DNA of 64,000 nt from NCBI GenBank assembly GCA_000934385.1, contig KN880486.1:1-64000 (forward strand). The letters are read 5' to 3'. The notes beneath the pieces are model-generated. The model saw nothing but the letters and a program-made list of their open reading frames with translations, was not told where the DNA came from and ran no database searches. The position numbers were made by a program, and so were the translations under genes. Below, piece after piece: positions 34,457 to 43,404 of this stretch; the stretch's first letter is position 1; every line of letters begins with the position of its first letter. Source of the stretch: Cylindrobasidium torrendii FP15055 ss-10 (Eukaryota > Basidiomycota > Agaricomycetes > Agaricales > Physalacriaceae).

Positions 34457-36917
34457 TCACCAATTCATGCTACTCTCACGCAGAATCGGTGGTGAGATAT
34501 TGGCCGGTGCAACATGGCGACGCTGAGACATCTGCGGGCTGACCCGGTCAGGCTGGTACCAGTCGTCACCCGAAGCGCTGCCCTGGAAGCCGCGCAGCGA
34601 ATCCTCTGCATAGAAGAAGCTCCTGCGACGTTGTCCGCCAATGGTGTCCTGGTCGTAATCGCGGTTCTGAGGACGGAAACCGGCGTCATCGGCAGGCGGA
34701 GGGTTGCTGATACGACGGTGGGCCTCTTCCTTGCGGCGCTGAATCGCACGCCAAACGAGGTACAGCAGCGTCAGGACGGCGACAGAGCCAAGGGCCGTTG
34801 TAACACCGATGATAGCGTCCTGGCGAGTTGACGACGAGCCGCTCTGCGAGTTGCTTTGGTCAGACGATCCCCCGCTGGAAGTGCCCGAGCCATCACCCGA
34901 AGGGGCAGACACGCTGAGCAGCGAAGTTGAAGCCAGGACGTGCGAGACGAGTGACTGTGCATCAGAGGTCGTGCCGCCCGTGTAGAACGCCGAAGTCTTG
35001 ACCTTAAGTTGGGATGCAAGGGCATCAACCTGGTCCGAAGGAAGATAGAGTAGTACTTGTGTGCCCAATTCGTCGACATCGGATGCATCCTGATATGTGG
35101 AGGGTACCACAACCTGAAGGGCGTAGGGAAGGACATCGCTGTCTGATACACTTGATTAGTTCAAAAAATCAGCTAGCCGGGAAGAAACGCACTAGTAAGG
35201 CCAAGGGCAGTCACCACTTGCATGCGAATGTAAGTGAGGAGCTGGGATGAAGCCACCGAGTTGCCCACAACAAACTTCCATCCGTACGCGCTGTCCATCT
35301 GGAGACTGACAAACGTTGAGCCAGAGAGGTCCTTATCTTCGACGTAGCTTTGCCGAGGATAGATACGGAAGGGAAGGTCCGTGGGGATGGAGGAAACGCT
35401 GAACGTCGTAGCGGGCGTCGGCTCAGAGCTGGTTTGAGCCTCTTCGGTCGTTTCAGTCGTGGTGGGCGCGGCAGTGGTGCGGGTGCGAGTGTCGAGCACA
35501 AGCCCAGATGTAGTCATCCACCATTCTGTAGTGTCATCCGATTCGGTGGTGTAAGAGCTGGTGGAATACGAGGAGGCCGTGGGGAACCCAGTTGAAGAAC
35601 TGGGGGTCGACGTCCTGGTTGCCGTTACACTGACGGAACCAGATGGGAAAGAAATTGACAACGACCCAGACTGGGACGCGGAACCCGATTGTGATGCTGT
35701 CTGGGATAAAGATCCGGAGAGCGTGTATGACTCTGATTGCGACATCGAGAACGATCCTGACTGTGAGAGCGACCCCGACTGCGAGAACGACCCCGACTGC
35801 GACTGCGATGGCTCGGACGCTGATGCGGACCATGAAGCCGAAACGGAATCAGAAGCTGACTCCGAGGTCGGGAGAGAGATGGTGAATGGTTCGCTAGAGG
35901 ATGCTGACTGTGACCCAAAGATGCTGGAGAGTACATTTGACTGGGATTCGCTGGCCGATTGGGATTCGCTAGCCGACGAGCTGGGAGGGTCTGTGACTTG
36001 CGATGCACTACCTGAGAAGGTCGCGGATGCGCTGGCGCTGCTGGAGTCGGAAGGAAGCAAAATGCTTGACAAGATGCCGCCATCCGTGGAGGTGGCGGAT
36101 TCAGAGGTTGGAGTTGATGAGTCGGTGGGCACGGAAACCGTGGGAGCCTCCGTAGTCGAGGGTGTCTCCGAAGCAGAAGAGCTGGGCAGTACGCCTGAAA
36201 GGAGTGTGCTGAGAATTCCCCCATCAGAGCTCGAAGTTGAAGCTGGCACTTCGCTCGTCGAAGCCGATTCTGCCGAACTTGATGCAGGCACGTCTGAGCT
36301 TGTGGCCGCCGGCGCTTCAGTCGTAGATGCAGAGGCTTCCGTAGACGACGTGGAAGATTCTCCGGGTAGCAGGCCCGACAGGACGCTGGTAAGGATCCCG
36401 GCACTGGACGAAGTAGAGGTGGCGGCTGAGTTTGCGCTATCTGACGCAACCGATCCTGAGGAGGCCGACTCTGTGGATGAAGTGGCTGACGCGGTTGAGG
36501 ATGCCGTAGAGCTGGTAGAGCTTGGAGGAATGAGAGTATTGAGTATGCTGCCAAGGATACCGGTCGAGGAGGTCGAAGCCGAGGTCGTCGTTGCACTGTT
36601 TGATGTCGTAGAGCTCGTTGACTGTGAGCCGCTGGAAGACGTCGTTCCCGAGGAGGAGGCCGTGACCGAAGCGGTCGTAGAAGTAGGAGGGAGGAGGCTA
36701 CTGAGAGCGCCTAGTTGGGATAGTGCTCATATTAATTACTGCTGATAAAAAGTTAGAAGTGCGTACCTCCAAGATCCAGCTGACGGCGATCCCTCTTAGC
36801 GGCCACGAAATCTTTGCTCAAGCGACGATGAGCACGCGAAGCATTGTCACGGGCCGACTGCGCTGTGGCGAATAATGCCAGAGAAAGCAATAGGAACAGG
36901 GAGGAGTATAGTTTCAT
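34457..36917 (-). CDS. MSB2: Msb2-like signalling mucin, single-pass plasma-membrane protein
   Basis: Exons 36767-36917, 35193-36710 and 34457-35142 sum to 784 residues. A signal peptide (MKLYSSLFLLLSLALFATAQ) is followed by a Ser/Thr/Ala-rich mucin region to about residue 460. A conserved membrane-proximal domain comes next (FRIYPRQSYVEDKDLSGSTF, WKFVVGNSVASSQLL, LPSDQVDALASQLKVKTSAF), then a Ser/Gly spacer, one transmembrane helix (IIGVTTALGSVAVLTLLYLVW), and a basic cytoplasmic tail. This layout matches fungal Msb2, which senses surface and osmotic cues upstream of Cdc42/Ste20 MAPK signalling. The mucin region is built around repeated hydrophobic blocks (separate entry). The opposite strand of this region shows a long acidic open frame that is only a shadow of the Ser-rich codons. 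Confidence 0.88.
35920..36712 (-). repeat. Six hydrophobic G-I-L-x-S blocks in the mucin region
   Basis: Six short blocks recur every 35-70 residues inside the Ser/Thr-rich stretch: GALSSLLPP, GILGSILNTLIPP, GILTSVLSGLLPG, GILSTLLSGVLPS, GILSSILLPS and NVLSSIFGS. Each is a small amphipathic or hydrophobic patch ending near a proline and flanked by Ser-rich sequence. Confidence 0.8.
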
Positions 36918-37312
36918 TGGAGTTTATTGCTGCCTGGCCGGAGCAGCGAGGACGTCGTTGAAAAGGCCAGAGAGTTAAAAACGAGTGTGGTTGCTGCGGA
37001 AGCGGCGTTGATGGCGGCGAAAGCCTAAGAAAGGAGAATTTGAACTCTTGAGCGAACACAAGGAACCGTGTACACGGGATCAACCTGACAACGGGGGTAT
37101 GATGCCGTTGACAAATACTGCCACACACACGGTCATAAATTTCGAAAAGTCGCGTACAAATCAAATTGAAATATCTTATTCGAACATTTCGACGTTTCGT
37201 GTCGGTGTGCATTGTGGGCAGAACCAAGCAGGGCTCAATTGATGGCTTATTGAGACTGGACATAAAAGGCATAGCATACTAGTGACATACAAAGTACCCT
37301 ACGAACGTATAT
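36918..37312. other. Msb2 promoter and uL23 3' flank
   Basis: A 395-nt spacer between two minus-strand genes. No gene or strong motif is seen. Confidence 0.4.
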
Positions 37313-37980
37313 CTAAATGAAGCCAATCTAGACACTGTATCAGCAAACAGGATGACAGTGGGCAGAAGGCACAAACCTTGTTGGCAACATCAAGAGCATC
37401 ATGGTCGGGTGTCAGGCGGACATATGCCTTCTTCTTGCCGTCCGGTCTAATTGTATCACCACAATCAGTATAATGCATGGCTGCTATGAAAGCGACGCAC
37501 CGGATGAGAGTGTTGACGGAAACGGCTGATACATCATAGAGCTTGCTAACCGCGTCCTTGATCTGGCGCTTGTTGGCCTTGATATCAACAATGAAGACGA
37601 GGGTGTTGTGCTCCTCGATCTTCTTCATCGCGGATTCTGTGTTCAATGGCCTGTACAATATTAGAATCTGACATTCCCGGTATAGATAACGCACGAAATG
37701 ATTGTCCTGAACTGATCCATCCGGGGCACATGGGGAACCGACTTGCGCGGGTACTTAGGCTCGCGGGCAAGGCGCAGGGTCTTGGGGCGGTGGAATGAGA
37801 CCGACGTGCGCACTTTGCGCTTCGAGGTCGCGTTGGTGCCCTGCAGAGCAGCCTTTTTGGCGGCCTTCGCCTTGGTATCTGCCGGCTTAGCTGCATCGAC
37901 AAGTCAATTTCGTGGGACACCATTGGCATGTACAGCTACACACCGGCAGCCTTGCCCTTCGATGATTTTGTTGCGGCCAT
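37313..37980 (-). CDS. RPL25: 60S ribosomal protein uL23 (L25/L23a)
   Basis: The spliced product is 156 residues. A Lys/Ala-rich N-terminal tail ([20 protein letters not shown]) precedes the conserved core: [35 protein letters not shown], a [20 protein letters not shown] block and [17 protein letters not shown]. It ends in DVANKIGFI. uL23 sits at the peptide exit tunnel and docks SRP and nascent-chain factors. The gene has four introns of about 50 nt. The last exon is only 15 nt, encoding IGFI and the stop. Confidence 0.95.
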
Positions 37981-39331
37981 TAGTGAATCTGGACTAGGAA
38001 GTCAGACTCCGTGAGGTAGATGGTTGTGCAAGGGCGTGGGGAGAGTCTGCGAGTCGAGTACGACCATATTTCGATCCGTCTCATCCAAACCGATTTCGAC
38101 CAATCCATCTCCATCCACCCTCCACCCGGCCATGAACCACCCGGAAATCCTCCGCAGACTCTCTCCCAACACTCTTGCATGAATGCGCCCTCACCTTGCG
38201 TGCCGGATGGTCTTCGTCGCCGTCGAGAGGGATGAAAAGATTTCTTGTCACATGTGACAAGGCGCGTGGATCAGGCAGATTGCCGAAAATACGTCCCCGT
38301 GATATGAACGCGACGCTCTTTCCAACACTCACCTGCTGTCATTTTATGATACCGAGGTATAACGCGACCTCAAAAGCATTTCCTGTATGGATTCAAAGGC
38401 ATCGTTTTCCAGTCAGGGTGTTCGCCAGGCTGTAAATCAATGACACCCAACTATAGAACTCACTTGCGTACCCAGTGCGTACCCGTGGTATGCATTAAAT
38501 ATGTTGCACATTGGAAGCAGAAACAAGGCAAGCCAAATGTTACATTCCTCGTGGCGCTTACAAGGAAGATGCGCAATACGAGTGGTGTATGTCGCGGATG
38601 TCACTAGAGATAGTGCATGCCAGTGAGTACGATAGCTCAAGCTTAAGAACAATACGTTTTCGTTTATACGGCTGTACTGTAGTTTATCAAGTGTGTACTC
38701 AAAAATTCTTCATTGCGCTCGTTCCCACGAGACTGTACGAGTATACACAACAGACATACTTCACCTTGGAACATTCAAGTGATTCCCACTGCATGCGTGC
38801 GTCTGAATCGCCCAAGGTCGGCGGGCGATGATATAGCAAATGACATAATTACAGCCCCTTGATGTTTTGAGAAACTATCAAAGCCCTGATAGGGCGTGTA
38901 GATAGGTCCTTGATACATAAAATGGCCCAACTGCGTATCAGGCATGCATCAGACCTCTGAATCTGTCTGGCGCGCAGGGCGTGGCCCGAAAGCAGTCAAT
39001 TTTTTCATACAATTTCAGCTCTTTACTCACTGTCTAGGAGGTACCTACCTTCATTCATAGTGGAGTCCGCATTTTATAGATTGTGATTCCGTCTGATGAC
39101 CATATTAGTCAATGGTCAAATGATCGGTGACACACGTGTCAGAGGTGGAGACCGGTAACCCGGGTGTTGCGAGCTTTCAGCGACTTCCAATTGTTTTCTG
39201 TCACCAAGTGACCAATCCACGCTCTTTGAGATCCTTCTGCCAGCAAGCAGACACAAAGCCTATCCCGACAACACCTCGTATGGCGTGATATCTGGTGGAT
39301 TCCCGACAAAAAAAGTAGCCATCCCTCAATC
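37981..39331. other. 1.35-kb divergent region between uL23 and the Ser-rich membrane protein
   Basis: No supported gene. Short frames occur on both strands without domain or codon support. I looked for an upstream exon with a signal peptide for the right-hand gene and did not find one. Confidence 0.4.
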
Positions 39332-40747
39332 ATGTGTACGTTTTCTTTTGCATTCTCACGGTTGACATTGCCCATTAACATTATTTCGCTGTAGCGTCTG
39401 AGTCGGAATCACTTTCCATCTCGCTCCCGGGCACTTCAAGCAGCGTTCCAGCCACCACCACACGCTCATCTACTAGCACTACCGCCCAGTCAACGTCGAG
39501 CTCCACCAGCGTCAGCTCCACCAGTACCAGCTCGTCTACGAGTAGCAGCAGCAGCAGCAGCAGCAGCACTGCGGAATCCAGCTCAAGTTCCACTACTGCG
39601 AGTTCTGTTTCTTCATCCGCAGTTTCTACATCGGCTACGTCTACCAGTACCTCCGAATCACTTGTCCCAAGCACTACCCAAGTTGTCACAACCGACCAAG
39701 GCGGCGGCGTAGTCACCATAACGCACGTTGTTTCTGCTACAGCGTCTGCAAGTGAAACCAGCAGCAGTGGCGATGCGAGCTCTTCAAACAACAAAGGGTG
39801 CGTTTTCGCTCTTTGACCGCAGCAAGCGATTTTCTATAATGCCCTGCAGATTCTTTGACAACAAAGGCGCCGTTGCGGGCGTGTTCACTGTTGTTGGTTT
39901 GGTAGGACTGGCCCTTCTTATCCTTCTCTTCACGACCTTCCTTAGGCGACGTCGCGCACGCAACATTGATCGCGAGCTGGCTGAGGCAGCAAGCGCGGGA
40001 CCTGCTCCGATTTACCTGGATGATGAACCGGACCGTGACATGGGCCGCTCAATGTATTCTGGAGCTGCTGGAGGATATTCGGACCTGTCGCATGGCACCT
40101 ACAACCAGAAACCACTCGAGACCTACTCAATGAGTGAGATGGGCCCAGGCGCGGCGGGAGTGGGAGTGCAGCGCCAGCGCTCAATGGGCGGGCAGCAATG
40201 GGCTCCGACGGATAATGGCTGGGCGGCTGCAGGCGAAAGTCAAAATCCATATCCAGCCTTTGCCGTCCCAGGCGGTTATCAGCCATCTCAGGCGTACGAT
40301 GGACCCAACTACCACCCGGATGCATACCATGGAGGATACGATGATAATTACGGCTACTACGGCGCTGCGGCCTACGAACAACCACGTGAGCGTTCTCCGC
40401 CTCTCCCGCCTCTGCCAACGCAGAGCCCGCCTCATGAGCAACAGGCCGAGACTCTTAGTCGCTCGCGCTCCAAATCTCTCTTGAACTATGGTCAAGGCGG
40501 GGCGACTCCACCGACGCCGCCAACGCCTCCCGCGGAAAGCTACGCTGCTCACTATGCCCTACCGGGAGGCTCCGGCCCATCAGGCGGTAACATCAGTGCT
40601 GGTGGAAGCCAATCTGGACACATGGCCAATCCGTATGATGAGGGACTCGTTAACAGGAACAGCGCAGGTAGCATTGGCAGCCGCGAAGATTCCGACGACG
40701 AAGATGACGGCCCACAACCCAAGGTTCTGAAGGTTGCAAACGAGTAG
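39332..40747 (+). CDS. Ser/Thr-rich single-pass membrane protein, possible wall sensor
   Basis: Exons 39332-39335, 39395-39797 and 39850-40747 sum to 434 residues. A Ser/Thr-rich ectodomain of about 135 residues includes a polyserine run. One transmembrane helix follows (VFTVVGLVGLALLILLFTTF), then RRRRA and a long cytoplasmic tail rich in Pro, Tyr and Gly with a C-terminal acidic cluster. The architecture resembles Mid2/Wsc-type surface sensors, but no named domain is recognised. The start is the weak point: the ATG at 39332 gives no signal peptide, and an upstream exon supplying one may exist. The stop and the transmembrane exon are secure. Confidence 0.72.
39544..39567 (+). repeat. (AGC)8 microsatellite encoding polyserine
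   Basis: Eight uninterrupted AGC codons, preceded by AGT, lie in frame inside the ectodomain of the Ser-rich membrane protein. Length variation among strains is to be expected. Confidence 0.9.
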
Positions 40748-41022
40748 TCGAGCTTGATCCTATTTATTTAGGAGAACTCGTGGTATCATGTATTTGCCCG
40801 AGATACTGTCTTTATCTGGTTTTTATTCAGCTTTGACATTTGTCTATACATTGAGTAGCGTAGTGCTCTGTACATTTAGCATGCATTCTTTTGCTCACGT
40901 ACGTCGACACTTCTCACGCGCTAGTTCCCTTTAATTCCAGCTCTTTGCACACATTATATAGGCTGAACTGTAAAAACACTCCATTCCGCAAGAAACAACC
41001 GACGCAAACGCAACATACAATG

Positions 41023-41707
41023 TCAACCCCAGACGCCTCCCCCGATGCTCGCCGCCGATGGCTGCGGGCTGCCTGGACCAGATGTTGGCTGAGGGGTTGG
41101 CCTGGCCTCTTTCCTCCATTCAACCTTGTCCACACGTACTTCTCCATTCTGTAGGTGGTACACATATGTGACAACTACAGGCCCTTGTATGTCCATGAGC
41201 GCGAACGAAGGCGTTGGTTCATCTTTGGTAAGGCCCGTCCAAGCGCCAGTAGCGCTACCAGGATTGAGGTAGAAGCGTCCGTCTGCGCCGCCAGTGGCCT
41301 GAACAGCGTGCGTGTGTCCAGATATTAAAACGTCAACGTCCATTTGCCGTGCAATAGACGACAGAGAGCTCAAATCGCCAACCGGGATAGACTGGTGACC
41401 GTGGATGACCCCGATACGGATAGGTTGGTGGTTCACAGTAATGGATGCAGGGAATGCGGGGTTCTACAATGCATTAGTGTTATGGATGAGTATACGGTTT
41501 ATTGCGCACATCATCATAATCCCCAGCCACGACGTGCACATCGGGCGAAATGGTGCGCAGGTATTCATAGGTTTCGCGGTCACAAACGTTGCCAGTGCAT
41601 AATATCTGTTGAATCTTCCCAGGGACGAGAAGTTTTTTGAATTTTACAGGGAGGTCGTGAATACGATGGGGGATGTGGAGGTCGCCAATGACGAGCACGA
41701 GGGGCAT
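41023..41707 (-). CDS. VPS29: Retromer subunit Vps29
   Basis: Exons 41510-41707 and 41023-41463, with a 46-nt intron, sum to 212 residues. The metallophosphoesterase-like fold shows [36 protein letters not shown] and LISGHTHA. Vps29 binds Vps35 and forms the cargo-selective retromer core that recycles receptors from endosomes. Its phosphoesterase site is thought to be inactive in the family. The C terminus carries a Pro/Ser/Gly extension ([17 protein letters not shown]). It is transcribed divergently from the proteasome alpha3 gene, with 105 nt between the start codons. Confidence 0.95.
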
Positions 41708-41812
41708 GGTCGCTGCAGTTGGATAAAGAGGGATTACTTCCGGCCCTCGGTCCGATCGAACGCGCGTTGTCCATTTGGCATTACGCGTCACTCTTGCACT
41801 CCCTCCTCAATC
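41708..41812. promoter_or_regulatory. 105-bp shared divergent promoter of VPS29 and PRE9
   Basis: The two ATG codons face away from each other across only 105 nt. The spacer has no TATA box and contains an ACGCGT site at about 41783 and GC-rich ACGCGCG-like sequence. Both transcription start regions must lie within or very near it. Confidence 0.75.
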
Positions 41813-42898
41813 ATGGTACGTCTGGATGTTATATACATCTCTGCGCTGGTCTAATACGCGACTCTAAGGCCCGCAGATACGATAGTATGCTTCCTGTTGG
41901 ACTAGCACGGCCCGTGTATCTAATACTCATCGCTTAGGCAGAACCACCATCTTCTCGCCTGAAGGTACGCTGCTTCATACTCGAACTATCCATTAGCTTA
42001 TCCTATGCACAGGGCGCCTCTACCAAAGTACGGCCCATGATCCATAGGGTTATTCTCGCTGACTTTCCATAGTCGAATATGCAATGGAGGCCATTTCTCG
42101 CGCCGGCACGGTCTTGGGTGTTTTGGCCAAAGACGGCGTCGTACTTGCCGCGGAGAAGAAGGTTACTGGCAAGCTCCTTGATTTGTCTGGAGGAGGTTAC
42201 GGTGGTAGTGGGGAGAAGATTTATCTTGTGAATCGGTGCGTCGCGTTCCCATATCAATCTGCATGCTACATCTAACGCGTTTTGCAGCAATATTATCGCA
42301 GGTGTTGCCGGCATCACTTCGGATGCCAATTCTCTTGTCAATTCTGCGCGCTCTGCTGCACAAGGCCATCTCTTGTCATACGACTCTGACATCCCTGTCG
42401 AATTGCTCGCACAAAGAATTTGCAACATGAAGCAGGGTTATACGCAATACGGTGGCCTCCGACCATTTGGCGTGTCCTTGCTTTACGCTGGCTACGACGA
42501 ACAACATCAATTCCAACTCTACCACTCCGACCCCTCGGGGAATTACTCAGGATGGAAAGCGACATGCATCGGCGCGAACAACGGCACAGCCCAAAGTTTG
42601 TTGAAGCAAGAGTATAAGGAGGACATTAGTGTCAAGGATGCGATTGGACTTGTCTTGAGGACGATGAGCAAGACGATGGATAGTACGACACTAGGCAGTG
42701 ACAAACGTACGTCTATTTTCCGCTCGCAACGAAGATAGCTGACGCTGGGATTTCTCAGTGGAATTTTCCGTACTGACCGTAGACGAGGTGACGAAGGAGC
42801 CCAAAGCGAAGATTTACAAGCCCGCTGAGATTGATGCACTGTTAGAGAAGGAAGGGCTGGCGAAGAAGGACGATGATACGGTCATGGCGGCGGCATGA
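41813..42898 (+). CDS. PRE9: 20S proteasome subunit alpha3 (PSMA4/Pre9)
   Basis: Exons 41813-41815 (ATG only), 41869-41884, 41938-41964, 42013-42027, 42073-42235, 42288-42706 and 42759-42898 sum to 260 residues. The N terminus assembles from four tiny exons into [20 protein letters not shown] then IEYAMEAIS, the alpha-subunit signature that gates the 20S pore. It continues [40 protein letters not shown] and [14 protein letters not shown]. The Lys/Glu-rich C-terminal tail is normal. The tiny 5' exons (3, 16, 27 and 15 nt) would be missed by simple gene finders. Confidence 0.95.
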
Positions 42899-43404
42899 AA
42901 TGCCTACTTAACCATCGGTGGATAATCCAGAAATGTATTATATTTTATACGTTGTAGGCGAAAGAGACGTGCTGTTCCCTTCCTCCCATGAATTTGAAGC
43001 TTCAAGCTCAAAGTTAAAGCTTAAAGACGCGTGCGTGGAAGGGTGGACATCATTCGGATTCATTCCCAGGCTATCTCCGGACCGTGGCACCGATCGTTCC
43101 TTCACGACTTTCATGATCAGGCAGCGGCAGGAGGCTCTATACTAATACCTGAACGCGACAATAATCTTCCCATTCACGCGTAAATCGAAAGTCCCCGCCA
43201 CAAGGACGTGAATCTCAGCACATTCCGAGCAGGTGCGCAATGCATGTTCCAAGTCAACTTTGACCTCCAATTGTTCCCAGGGATACGCGAGACCTCGGTA
43301 GTGAATATAATCTTTCTGTATCCTGCACCTTAGACTCACTGGTGCGTGGCACTCATTGCGGCTTTGACCCCAGCTGATAGGATTCTAGTTGAATTAGCAG
43401 CACG
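42899..43404. other. Spacer before the helicase gene, with a possible small minus-strand gene
   Basis: On the minus strand, 43142-43339 encodes a protein-like frame (YPWEQLEVKVDLEHALRTCS, then VAGTFDLRVNGKII) without an ATG. A second protein-like frame follows at about 42950-43110. They may be exons of a small gene that converges on PRE9, but I could not build a consistent start or splice chain. Confidence 0.25.

Noticed and set aside
35561..36745. 394-codon plus-strand open frame of acidic protein
   Set aside because: It is the exact antisense of the Msb2-like mucin region. Ser/Thr-rich codons on one strand read as Asp/Glu/Val-rich on the other, and the minus frame has signal peptide, splice sites and transmembrane helix.
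39381..39794. 137-codon minus-strand frame rich in Val, Leu and Glu
   Set aside because: It is the antisense shadow of the Ser/Thr-rich ectodomain and of the AGC repeat.
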